Assembly: GCA_963383645.1 (NCBI GenBank)
Contig: OY726569.1
Location: forward strand, 29,668,599-29,732,598
Reading direction: 5' to 3'
Source: Muscardinus avellanarius
Taxonomy: Eukaryota; Chordata; Mammalia; Rodentia; Gliridae
DNA: 64,000 bases
The notes under the pieces: model-generated
What the model was told of the DNA's origin: nothing
The model's database searches: none
What the model saw: only the letters and a program-made list of their open reading frames with translations
In this document: piece after piece, positions 44,005 to 53,500 of the stretch
Layout of the letters: each line of letters opens with the position of its first letter
Position numbering within the stretch: the stretch's first letter is position 1
Position numbers and translations under genes: made by a program

Positions 44005-44012
44005 ACGAACAC
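43864..44012 (-). mobile_element. U6 snRNA-L1 chimeric retrocopy
   Basis: On the minus strand a full-length U6 copy (44012 to about 43905) passes without a gap into the last ~35 bp of an L1 3' end ('atgatgtatgaatataatgc' then 'accaatt') and an A-rich tail. The whole is bracketed by the perfect 15-bp duplication 'ccatccccagttctt' (43849-43863 and 44013-44027). This is the signature of template switching from L1 RNA to U6 RNA during target-primed reverse transcription. Confidence 0.92.
43905..44012 (-). ncRNA. U6 spliceosomal RNA retrocopy (pseudogene)
   Basis: Recognised from the conserved U6 blocks: 'cggcagcacatatactaaaa', the ACAGAGA box ('gatacagagaagattagc') and 'gcgttccatattttt'. I count two C-to-T changes, both in the 5' stem ('gtgttcgtttcgg'). 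Upstream of the 5' end lies only the SINE target site, with no snRNA-type PSE/TATA promoter, so expression as U6 is unlikely. Confidence 0.93.
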
Positions 44013-44145
44013 CCATCCCCAGTTCTTAAAAAAAAGAGAGAGAGAGCAAGTCACTAAGGAGGTGAATCAGGGTGGAAAGACAGCACTGAAGAGTCTTCTC
44101 AGCTTACCGCGCGCTCTAACTGCACAGCTAACTGACAGTGTTAAG

Positions 44146-44355
44146 TTGTTTTTTTTTTTCCTGGTCCTGGAGACTAAGCACAGGGGTGTTGTTCTACTTC
44201 TGAGCTATACCCCCAGCCTTATTTTATTTTTTATTAGGAAACATGGTCTCACTAAGTTGCTGAGAGCCTCACTAAATTGCTGAGGCTGGCTTCAAAGCTG
44301 TGATTCTCCTGTGTAAGTCTCCCAAGTATGGGGTTGAAGGCATGTGTTACCACAC
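44146..44355 (-). mobile_element. B1-dID-type SINE
   Basis: T tail, right half 'acttctgagctatacccccagc', left half ending 'ttaccacacccagct'. Confidence 0.85.
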
Positions 44356-44370
44356 CCAGCTGTAAATTTT

Positions 44371-44803
44371 ATTTATTTGTTTGTTTTTTGGTGGTACTGG
44401 GGTTCCTGGAAGCCCTTTTACCTCTGGGCTACACTCCCAGACACCTATTTTTTATTTTATTTATTTTTTTGGTGGTACTGGGGTGGAACCCAGAGGCTTT
44501 CTACCTCCGGGCTATACCCCAGACCTTTTTTATATTTTATTTGGAAACAGGGTCTCATTAAGTTGCTGAGAGCCTCACTAAGTAACTGAGGCTGGCTTCG
44601 AACCTGTGCGATCCTCCTGTCTCAGCCTCCCAAGCGCGGCGATTACAAGCGTTCACCACCACGCCCGGCTGACACCTATTTTTTTATATTTTTATTTGGA
44701 AACAGGGTCTCTTAAGCCAATGAGGCTGGCTTCGAACCTGCGTGATCTTCCTGTCTCTACCTCCCAAGCGCGGGATTACAAGTGTGCACCACCACGCCCG
44801 GGG
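44371..44803 (-). mobile_element. Type C SINE interrupted by a type A SINE
   Basis: The host is bracketed by the perfect 15-bp duplication 'ccagctgtaaatttt' (44356-44370, 44804-44818). Inside it, the type A insert 44454-44670 is bracketed by the perfect 14-bp 'gacacctatttttt' (44440-44453, 44671-44684). Confidence 0.93.
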
Positions 44804-44817
44804 CCAGCTGTAAATTT

Positions 44818-44947
44818 TTTAATAACAGATCTTATCATTCATGACTTTAATAATCATTGCTAAATGCTACATACAAACTTCAAGTAAACATTTTTTTTTT
44901 CAATCTTCTGAGGCTTATGTAGTTGGTCATAAAGAAAGAAACAAACA
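44818..44947. repeat. Diverged local duplicate of 48998-49075/49505-49575
   Basis: 'tttaataaca...taataatcattgctaa' and 'gaggcttatgtagttggtca' align with 'tttaataaca...taataatggttgccaa' and 'gaggcatatgcagttggtca'. Both are followed by an ID SINE at the same place. Confidence 0.6.
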
Positions 44948-45098
44948 GGGCTGGGGATGTAGTTCAGTGGGAAAGCACTTGCCTAGCATATGTGAAGCTC
45001 CTGGGTTCAATCCTAGCACTACCAAGAGTAAAAAACAAAAAACAAACAAAAAACAAAACAAAACAAAAAAGACAACAACAAAAAACACATGGTCATGA
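44948..45098 (+). mobile_element. ID-type SINE monomer
   Basis: 'gggctggggatgtagttcag' with 'cacttgcctagcatatgtga' and 'gggttcaatcctagcact' (A- and B-box-like), CAAA-rich tail. Confidence 0.88.
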
Positions 45099-45564
45099 AT
45101 TTAGAGAGAGACTTCAGAAACAGAAAGAGAGAATATAATTTGTTTGTTTGCTATTGAAGAATTATATGCATTCAGTGTTGGAGTTTTTCCAGGAAAGGTC
45201 AAGGCAGGAAGAAGGGAGCAAGAGAATACTCATGAAGAATGACAACAGGGATGGAATGTGGATTCTAAGTAGATGGTTCGGAAGGTGAGGACGTGAGGGA
45301 TGAAGGACATTAAAACACTGGCAGGCAGTGGATGGCAGGTTCTATTAGGCTTAAAGAATTACTGGAATCAGCTATTGGAAGGAGGGTATTGAAGATAAGA
45401 GATGACGGTAGAAGAGTGATACACGTGTCATCAGGATACCGGAAGGACAACTTAGTGAGGTCCTGTTTCAAAAGAAAAAAATTAAAAAGAGCTGGGGTGT
45501 AGCTTGGAGGTAGAATGATATTGGGGGTTAGGAGGGACTCCAAATTCTGGTTCTGCCATTTTCC
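45099..45564 (+). other. old LINE-like sequence with a partial SINE
   Basis: A SINE remnant lies at 45440-45525 ('acttagtgaggtcctgtttc', 'gctggggtgtagcttggagg'). The rest gives no clear family. Confidence 0.4.
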
Positions 45565-45775
45565 TGGGTGTGATGGTACAGACCTGTAGTCCAGTACTTG
45601 GGAGGCTGAGACAGGAGGATTTCAGGGTCACATCCAACCTCAGTAACTTAATGAAACCTTGAGGAACTTAGACTCAATTTCAAAATAAAAATGAAAAAAA
45701 GGTGTGAAAGGCATAGCTCAGAGGTAGAATGCCTCTGGATTCAATCCTTAGTACCAAAAAATAAAAATAAAAGAG
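45565..45775 (+). mobile_element. B1-dID-type SINE, older
   Basis: 'gggtgtgatggtacagacct' to 'attcaatccttagtaccaaa'. Confidence 0.8.
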
Positions 45776-46299
45776 AGTGGGAGGGGGAAAAACAAGGAGA
45801 TAATGGAAGGAATGGTATTATTGGTAAGTTAAGGTCTCGGGCATGACCAGAGAACAAAGAGGTGGTATAAGGAAGGGTAAAAATAGCATCAGCAGAAATG
45901 AGGGGATTGAGGAACTAAGAGAATCATGTTGTGGATATTGAAGTCACTTATATTTAAGACAGGTGAGTACTGACCCCGGTGTGAAAATTCAAGGAATGAA
46001 GAGTAGTGACTTGGAGGTCTGGGATGACTGCGAAAAGCGAGGGTAAATGAGCCGAGTCTTTCAACAAAGGAGCAGTACTGATGATACGCAATTAGTGTGA
46101 AAGCCAATAAGAAGCAGGCACGCAGCCCCATAGCAAAGGGGCAGGGAGTGAGCAGGCAATTTATACCCAGAGGCGTCTGAATGGCCATCAGACATGTAAT
46201 GAGGATGTATCTTACAGATAATCAGAAAAGTGCAAAATACAAGATGCTCTTTCCACACCTATTGGACTAACAACAATGAAATGTCTGAGAGGACCAGGA

Positions 46300-47125
46300 A
46301 TGATGGGGAGTATTGATGGGGAGGACTAGGACCTCTCTTACAAGTGCAGATTGGCTCTACATGGCTTTGGAAAATTAATTTGGTAATACACAGTAAAGAT
46401 CAAGGTTGCATGGGCCCATTGACCTAGCTTCCTCTTTCCAGATAGAAGCTCTAGGGAAAAGTCCACCCACATGTGATGCAAGATGTTTACAGGGTGTTTA
46501 TGGCAGTATTATATGTAGTAGACAAAAATGTAGATGATTTAAATGTCCACCAACAGCCAGGAATGGCCTGCCTGTCATCCCAGTACTTAGGAGGCTGAGA
46601 CAGGAGGATTGCAGGTTTGAGGACAGCCTTAGCAAGTAGTGAGACTCTCATCAACCTAGCAAGACCCTGTTTCCAAATAAGAAATAAAATCGGCTTGGGG
46701 GTATAGCTCAAAGGTAGAATGCCTCTGGGTTCAATCCTAAGTACCACATAAATAAACAAACAAACAAACAAATAAATAAATAAATAAATGTCCACTAACA
46801 GGAAAATGAATAAATAATTTGTACATATTCATATAATATTATTTTCTATGGCAGTGCAAGTAAAGATAATAGAGATACATGTATCATAGTTCACTTCCAA
46901 AAACATAAGGTTGCTGAAAACGGTAAGTTGGGTAATGATAGGCATGGTGTGACAGGACCACTTTTGGCAAAGCTTAAAAGTAAGCAAAATGATGTGTATT
47001 GTTTATGAGTGCATATATAGCAAAAATGTAAAAATAGGGATAGAAAGTATAAATCTGACTTCTAGGCAGTGGCCACCTCTGGAGAGGGATGAGAGGTAGA
47101 AATGGGCCTGGAGGAAGCCAAGAGG
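46300..47125 (+). mobile_element. Old L1 3' end
   Basis: 'aatgtccaccaacag' followed after the SINE by 'aaaatgaataaataatttgtac' is the ORF2 3' order, then an L1-like 3'UTR. Very diverged. Confidence 0.5.
46557..46785 (+). mobile_element. B1-dID-type SINE with target duplication
   Basis: 16-bp duplication 'aaatgtccac.aacag' with one mismatch (46541-46556, 46786-46801); (CAAA)(TAAA) tail. Confidence 0.9.
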
Positions 47126-47324
47126 CCTGAGCGTGGCGGCACACGCCTGTAATCCTCGTACCTGGGAGACTGAGACAGGAGGACTGCAGGTTTGACTAGT
47201 CTCCAAAACTTAATGAGACTCTCAGAAACCTAGCAAGACTCTGTTTCAAGACAAAATATAAAAGGGACTGGGGTATAGTTTAGAGATAGAATACCTCTAG
47301 GTTCAATCCCCAGTACCATCCCCC

Positions 47325-47371
<47 letters not shown>
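47126..47371 (+). mobile_element. B1-dID-type SINE with (CA)n tail
   Basis: Complete; (CA)21 at about 47329-47371. Confidence 0.87.
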
Positions 47372-47387
47372 TTATTAATGTTTTACT

Positions 47388-47595
47388 TTTTTTTTTGGTT
47401 TTGAAGATTAAACCCAGGGCATTCTACCTCTGACCTACACCCCCAGCCCTATTTTATTTTTTTATTTTGAAACAAAGTCTCACTAAATTGTGGAGGGCCT
47501 CATTAAATTTCTGAGGCTGGCTATGAACCTGCAATCCTTTTGTCTCAGCCTCCCAAGTACTGGGGTTATAGGCTTCTGCCATGATGCCAGGCATG
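47388..47595 (-). mobile_element. B1-dID-type SINE
   Basis: T tail, complete but diverged unit ending 'ccatgatgccaggca'. Confidence 0.85.
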
Positions 47596-47953
47596 TTTTA
47601 AGGTAAACACAATTAAAATCTCACAAACCCCACTGTTCAGTGTCTGTCAGTTTGCCAGCACTTCTCAAGAGCCCGAGGGTTGCATACAATGTTTGTCTTG
47701 GGTGTCAGGGCACCTGCAGAGAATGAGCGAACTTTCCAAATAGATGTCAAAAAGAGGACTTGGCACTGGTGGGAGCCTGGTGCATTGTGACAAACATCCC
47801 TTGGGGATGGCACTGGTGGTTTGGTCTAGAATAGGTTGAGTCTGATAAAAACTTACTGAAGTATCTCCCAGTGGTCACAGCTCTCCATGACTTCAATCAG
47901 TAAATCAGTGACAGTTTTCCCCCAGGCTCCCTCTTGGCCAGAAAGAGACATTT

Positions 47954-47956
<3 letters not shown>
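47596..47956. other. unique sequence upstream of DHRS2
   Basis: No repeat recognised; possible upstream regulatory DNA for DHRS2 but no specific site called. Confidence 0.35.

Positions 47957-48042
<86 letters not shown>
47957..48042. repeat. (CT)n tract upstream of the DHRS2 promoter
   Basis: 86 bp of CT with a single CC interruption, 260 bp before the TATA box. GA/CT repeats can bind GAGA-type factors or form H-DNA; no function is shown here. Confidence 0.95.
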
Positions 48043-48301
48043 AAATATTTATTTAACAAATAGCTACTGATGGCCTTGTAAGTGCCAGGGAGTGCCTTCC
48101 AGGATCTCTGGCTACCAGGAACCTCACTGGGGCAGCATTGAAGGTGGGATACTGCCTTATGCGGAGTTATTCAGGGATATTAGATACCACATTTTGCTGA
48201 GATGTTTTTGTGATGCTTCAGAAACTTGGGGTGTGGTGGGAAAAAACAGGGTGAGTTTGAGGGCAGTGTCTGAAGGACAAGGGAGAATGGGATGGAGTGC
48301 C

Positions 48302-48308
48302 TATAAAT
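48302..48308 (+). promoter_or_regulatory. DHRS2: Putative DHRS2 TATA box
   Basis: 'tataaat' about 30 bp before the start of a short region ending in a good splice donor. The predicted start site is near 48330. No CpG island is present, so this would be a TATA-type, regulated promoter. Inferred from position and motif only. Confidence 0.45.
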
Positions 48309-48330
48309 CAGGCTGCTGGCGATGGGCACA

Positions 48331-48401
48331 GCTACATGACCGCTGCCACCCCAGCTCCTGCTCAGGAATCAGAGAAAAGCACCTGAGTCCACCGGCCCCA
48401 G
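48331..48401 (+). other. DHRS2: Putative non-coding first exon of DHRS2
   Basis: Begins about 30 bp after the TATA motif and ends at 'ccccag|gtaggc', a good donor. It would splice to the acceptor at 50391-50392. Transcript data are needed to confirm it; DHRS2 genes are known to have 5' non-coding exons. Confidence 0.4.
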
Positions 48402-49069
48402 GTAGGCATGCCCGTTTCCTTCAGGGAACCCTGGGGATAGAGGCTGTAAGATTGGGAGGCCAGAGTCCACCAGGATACACACGCCTCTTCTCAGCTCAGT
48501 CCCTACTCTTCAAGGATTGAGGCTGGCTCCTGGGGACCCAGTGGTGAGTGGACGGCACTGGTTACCACCAGGGGCATCAGGCTGTGGACAGGGAGGGTCT
48601 TAAGGCCTGGACTCAAGTCCTTATTAGAGGAAGTGCTGACTTCCTTATTTCCTTTGTAAACAGATAAAAGATCAAATCCTCATTACTCTGTGTGGGAGCA
48701 AGTATCAGCCACCACCAGAGACACTTGTGAGCGGAGTTTTCCCCATGCTCAGACCCTGGGCCTTGCTTTTTCTAGGTGAGGTGGGCTCCGCAGAAGTAGG
48801 GTTGAGAGGATAATCAGATTTCAGCTGGGCGCAGAAGAGCCCCCCACAGCTCTCCTGTCAATCATACTGTCCCCAACAACTGTGTCTAAATGTTCCTACT
48901 ATGAAACTGGAACATATTATCTCAGAAAATTTAAGGATAGCCCAATTTTCATATCATTTACCTGAGAGCTCTAATTGCTGCTAATATAAGTTATACAATT
49001 TTAATAACATATTTTACTATCCATAACTTAATAATGGTTGCCAACTTCTATGTCCAAATTTAAAGAAAA

Positions 49070-49504
49070 TTTTTTTTGTGTGTGGTACTGGGGATGGAAC
49101 CTAGAGGCATTCTACCTCTGAGCTATACCCCCAGCCTTATTTTTTATTCTTTTTTTTGTGTGTGTGTATGGTGCTGGGGATGGAACCCAGAGGCTTTCTA
49201 CCTTCAGGCTATACCCCCAGACCTATTTTATATTTTATTTGGAAACAGGGTCTCACTAAGTTGCTGAGAGCCTCACTAAGTAGCTGAGGCTGGCTTCGAA
49301 CCTGTGCAATCCTCCTGTCTCAGCCTCCCAAGTACTGGGATTACAAGCCTGTGATGCCTAGCCTATTCTTTATTTTTTTTGAAACAGGGTCTCACTGAGT
49401 TGCAAAGGACCTCACAAAGTAGCCGAGGCTGTTGGCTAACTACGATACTCCTGTCTCAGCCTCCCTAATTCTGGGATTATAAGCATATTCCACCACACCC
49501 GGCT
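49070..49504 (-). mobile_element. SINE interrupted by a type A SINE (DHRS2 5' intron)
   Basis: Host right half 49070-49150, left half 49364-49504; insert 49151-49363 with a GT-rich tail. 'tattcttt.tttttt' lies at both junctions. Confidence 0.85.
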
Positions 49505-49575
49505 CTCAAGAAAGCGTTTTTGAAAATCTTTTGAGGCATATGCAGTTGGTCATTAAAACACCGCCAACCACAAAC

Positions 49576-49655
49576 AGGGCTGGAGGTGTAACTCAATGGT
49601 AGAACACTTGCCTAGCATGTGTGAGGCCCCCGGATTCAATCCTTAGAACTAAAAA
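49576..49655 (+). mobile_element. ID-type SINE monomer
   Basis: 'gggctggaggtgtaactcaa' with 'cacttgcctagcatgtgtga'. Same insertion context as the ID at 44948. Confidence 0.85.
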
Positions 49656-49676
49656 ACATTTAAAAAATATTTTAGA

Positions 49677-49879
49677 CACTGAGCGTGGTGGTGGCGCATG
49701 CTTGTAATCCCAGCGCTTGGGAGGCTGAGACAGGAGGTTCGCTCAGGTTCAAAGCCAGCCTCAGCTACACAGTGAGGCTCTCAGCAACTTAGTGAGACCT
49801 GTTTCCAAATAAAATGGGTCTGGGGGTGTAGCCTGGAGGTAGAAGGGCCCTGGGTTCCATTCCCAGTAACACACACACA

Positions 49880-49921
<42 letters not shown>
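49677..49921 (+). mobile_element. B1-dID SINE, type A, with (TAA)n tail
   Basis: Complete unit; (AAT)14 at about 49880-49921. Confidence 0.9.
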
Positions 49922-49922
<1 letters not shown>

Positions 49923-49925
49923 TAA

Positions 49926-49990
49926 AAAGGATGAAGATATAGCCCAGTGGTACAGTGTTTGCTCTGGGTTTAATTTCCAGTAATTCAGAA
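49926..49990 (+). mobile_element. ID-like monomer, diverged
   Basis: 'gatgaagatatagcccagtg' and 'gtgtttgctctgggtttaat'; tail passes into the purine tract. Confidence 0.7.
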
Positions 49991-50125
49991 AGAAAGAGAG
50001 AGGAAGAAAGAAAGAGAAAAGGAAAGAAAGGAAGGAAGGAGAAAGGAAAGAAAAAAGAGGGAGGGAGGAAAAAAGAAAGGGAGGGATGAAAAGAGAGCAA
50101 GAAGGAGAAGAAGAAAGAAAGCAGT
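49988..50125. repeat. (GAAA/GGAA)n polypurine tract
   Basis: About 138 bp of purine-rich sequence on the + strand, almost without pyrimidines, 270 bp before the first coding exon of DHRS2. Confidence 0.93.
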
Positions 50126-50392
50126 GATATTCTTTATCTGGAGTGTAGAGTGGATGGGGACGTATCGCGCAGGCATACTCCAGGTTCCCCATCTCTGCCA
50201 TGCCTGTGTGTGGTGGGGTTCATTATGGATGGGGAGCCTGCCTGGGGTTGCAGAAGGGGCGCGAATGGTTCTGTCTTTTCCTGCTTAGTTTGGAGGTTGG
50301 TGGGACATCTGTGAGAGACTTCAGCGGAGCGCTCCGTGGAGGACAGAGAGACGCAGGTCCTAATGAGCTCTACAATGCCCCTGTCTTCCCAG

Positions 50393-50587
50393 GTTCTTCT
50401 CTGGTTTTGCATTCAGGAGGAAGAAGGCCAGAGAGTGACTTCCATCAATGTTCAGGGTGGTGTCAAGGGCCGTTAGGGGTCTTCGCTGCTCCCCAGATCC
50501 TCCGTCATCAAGAATGCTCAGCAAAAGAGCAGTTCAAAGCCAGGGCCTGGCTGGCAAAGTGGCTGTGGTCACCGGATCTACAAAAGG
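50393..50587 (+). CDS. DHRS2: DHRS2 exon with start codon (coding 50448-50587)
   Basis: Acceptor 'tgtcttcccag' at 50392, donor 'aaagg|gtgagt'. The chosen ATG at 50448 opens a 22-residue arginine-rich leader (Arg 3, 7, 10, 13; one acidic residue) before Met23; the human protein has exactly 22 residues before its equivalent Met23. It fits a mitochondrial presequence. The context of Met1 is weak (T at -3), that of Met23 (50514) is better (A at -3). A nearer acceptor at 50496 would leave only Met23. Confidence 0.88.
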
Positions 50588-53500
50588 GTGAGTGACTGGC
50601 GGGCCTGGCTGGCGTGGCCAGGGCTGTTGCTGTGGGCTCTGCAGTCCTGCCCTTCTCGCATTCCCCGCCAACACCCCTACCTCATCACACAGCCCCGGGA
50701 CTCAAGAAGGTTGTAGTTTGGAAAACCAGCAACTCTCAGTCAATCAGAGCAGAGTTTGAGTCTACTCTGCACTTATTGGCTGGGCAATCCCTAGATATTT
50801 ACCTTATTACTACCAGGCCAGCTCTCTCCCTCATTCTTCAGAGCCACATGGCTGTGGTTCTTTAAGGTCACAATCTAATAGGAAGAAGCCCGCCCCTACT
50901 GCGTCTCAGACTCGGGGTGTCATTGACTGCAGAACGCCCGCTGGCACCGGGGGAATGGCCAGGGCGCTGGCTCTCAACCAGCTTAGAGTTTTCACAGATG
51001 AACCTCTGCTCACCGTCAGATTTCTTCCTGTGTCTCTCTAATGCCACGCACCCTCTGGCTGCTCTAATGAGCTACAGTGTATAATGAGTCTTTCTCACTC
51101 GCAGAAGGAGAGGAAGGTTCTGGGTTTTGTGCTCCAGGGATATCATCTTTCCTTTTTACCTTTTACCAGCTCTAATATCACCATTTTCGACCACTGCATT
51201 TTAGAATTGTTAGTAATTATAGATTTTCCAGATCCCTGTGATGTTTTAAACCTTTATGAGAAGATTTAAAAGGGGTCCCAATGCCCTGCCTTCATAATAA
51301 ATGCAATCCCAAGCTACCCAGATGGTTTCTCTAAGGTAGTGGAAATCCACCTTCCGTTACCATAGGGACCCTAACCCACCCCAGCCAAGAGTGAGCAGAC
51401 CTCCTTAATGAAAAGGAAACAGGAGGGCAGCGTGTTCTTCAGCAGAAAAGTTTTCAAATTGTAAAGCAGAGCAAAGCTGTTAGGCTTAGAGAAAGCATAA
51501 TTTATAACAGAGCCCTCTGGTTAAAACAAAGGAAAAAGAGGCAGGACAGTTAAAAAGATCCTCTGCAATTTAGGCCCACTGCCTGGCAAGTTTACAACTG
51601 TCCTGATGGACCATTACTTTTTAAAGCTCCTTTTAACAAAATCGAGAAGAAAATATCCTTAACTATAAATTGTGATTATCATACACAAAGCTGTGAGAAT
51701 TGAACGACAAAGTCTGTAAAGACCCGATGTAGTAATCTCCCAACAATTCCTGTGCAGAGGAACTCGGAGGTGCCTTTTGGGCAACATCAGGAAACTCAGT
51801 TTGTGTCCAATTGTTAGGCTTGAGGGAGCAGGATGGGGAGATGCAAAGGTACCTCCATCTCTGCCTGCAGGATCGGCCTCGCCATCGCCCGGCGCCTGGC
51901 CCAGGATGGGGCACACGTGGTCGTCAGCAGCCGGAGGCAGCAGAACGTGGACCAGGCTGTGGCCGCCCTGCAGGGGGAGGGACTGAGCGTGACGGGCACC
52001 GTGTGCCACGTGGGGAAGGCCGAGGACCGGGAGCGGCTGGTGGCCACGGTGAGAGGCCAAGGGTGGCATGTATGGGGATATGCAGGTCTAATGCCAGCGG
52101 GTGGGAGTTGGAGTTCCCAGCACTGGGATGTAGGCCAGCAACGCACGCGGCCCAGGCCTGGGCCCTGCTCAGGGAATAAGGAAAATGAGCATCAGTGTCT
52201 CTAACAGGTTTCCTGATGGGAGGAAACGCACGTGAGCTAGAGCCATGCCAGTCAAAGGGTGGCCGGATGACAGCAGCTGGGCATGACCTGGGTGGGAGCT
52301 CGCTAGAGACCCAGAACCTCAGAGCTCACCAGAGCCATGGAAGTAGAATCTACATCCTCACTAGGTCCCCAAGGGAACCACATCCATGTTGTGTCTGGGC
52401 CACATAGCTCCAGCCCCCACAGTGGTGGGTGAGGAGCCACTAGACTGGCCTCTGCAGTCACAGCCTCTCCTGGGCGACCGCCCTGGAGAGGGAGGGTCAT
52501 GAATGGGAAGGGGTACAGGATGCGCAGATGCTGTGACAGAGAACCGGCTCTTGTTACATGAGACCCAAGGAGGAGGCATCCAGAGCAGAGGGAGAAAGGA
52601 ACTGATAAGAAATGGAAGAGGAGAAAGTAGGATCGTGGGGCTGAAGACCTGGACTAGCCGGGCCAAGGCACCAGCCAGGTGTCTCTCAGGGTCAGAAGCT
52701 AGATGTTTCTGAGGAGGTGAGAGAGAAGTATTTTGCTCACCCTCCGATCACCAGGTGTCTCTGCCCTGGGATAGCTTCAGGATGACTAGACAGGGTAACT
52801 TCCTCTGGGTTATCGCTATATCCACTCCTTCACCCACTTCTGCCATCTCCTCTGCAGGCCCTGGAGCACTCCGGGGGTGTGGACTTTCTGGTGTGCGTGG
52901 CAGGGGTCAATCCGTTGGTGGGGAGCACTCTGGGAGCCAGTGAGCAGATCTGGGACAAGGTGAGGAGTGGGAGTAGGATCTTACACGTCCTGCGTGGCAC
53001 TGATCACCAGGCTTACAGGCATGACCACACGCACGGACCTAGGCTCCTACACACCCTGTGAGCACAGGTTCTGAGGGGAGACATGGGGCCCGCTGACGTC
53101 AAATTGTCTATTATTATCCTGGTCAGCAGCACTGACTGTGCCCAGCCTACACCAGTCTCCAGTCGCCGCCTGTGCACTGGCTCTCCTGTGTTGGTCACTG
53201 CTACAAAGTCCTGAGAAGTCGGGAAAGATTTTGGGTCTTTCCATGGTAGAGATCCTCTCTGGGTCAGGTGTCTGAGGCTGTCACTGTCTAGACACATTGG
53301 CACCCACTCTAGACCTGTCTGACTGTTCCAGGGAAGCCCTCTGGGCTGTCACAGAGACACCTCACCAGTCTACAGACACGGCTGATAGATAGGCCCTTGT
53401 CTAGGCCTGCTCCTAGCCAGAAGCCATTGGGCATTCTGTTATCCTGATGGCTCCACTAAAGTAGGTCGGTCCAGGCTTCCTTGTGACCCTGGGGAAGAGA

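Larger units (their letters stand above)
40925..46235 (-). mobile_element. Ancient L2 (LINE2) remnant in pieces
   Basis: From 'ttcattcattcgacaaatat' (40921) through 'gatggtgattgccaggtggg' and 'acagggcctggaaggctgtg', the + strand follows the antisense order of a mammalian L2-like repeat. Further collinear pieces lie at 41640-41680, 41777-41890, 42207-42408, 43335-43660 and 45800-46235, separated by SINEs. The family is from memory and the outer pieces are the least certain. Confidence 0.5.

Noticed and set aside
43905..44012. Functional U6 snRNA gene
   Set aside because: Target duplications, fusion to an L1 tail, and absence of a snRNA promoter upstream of its 5' end mark it as a retrocopy.
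44948..45020. tRNA gene
   Set aside because: A- and B-box-like motifs belong to an ID SINE with an A-rich tail; no tRNA cloverleaf with anticodon arm and acceptor stem could be drawn.
50514..50516. Met23 as the only DHRS2 start
   Set aside because: The upstream in-frame ATG at 50448 gives a leader of exactly the human length and character; Met23 is kept as a possible second start.
51811..52204. Longer frames of about 120 codons overlapping the DHRS2 exon at 51871, on both strands
   Set aside because: They are other frames of, or run-on from, a GC-rich real exon with clear splice borders.
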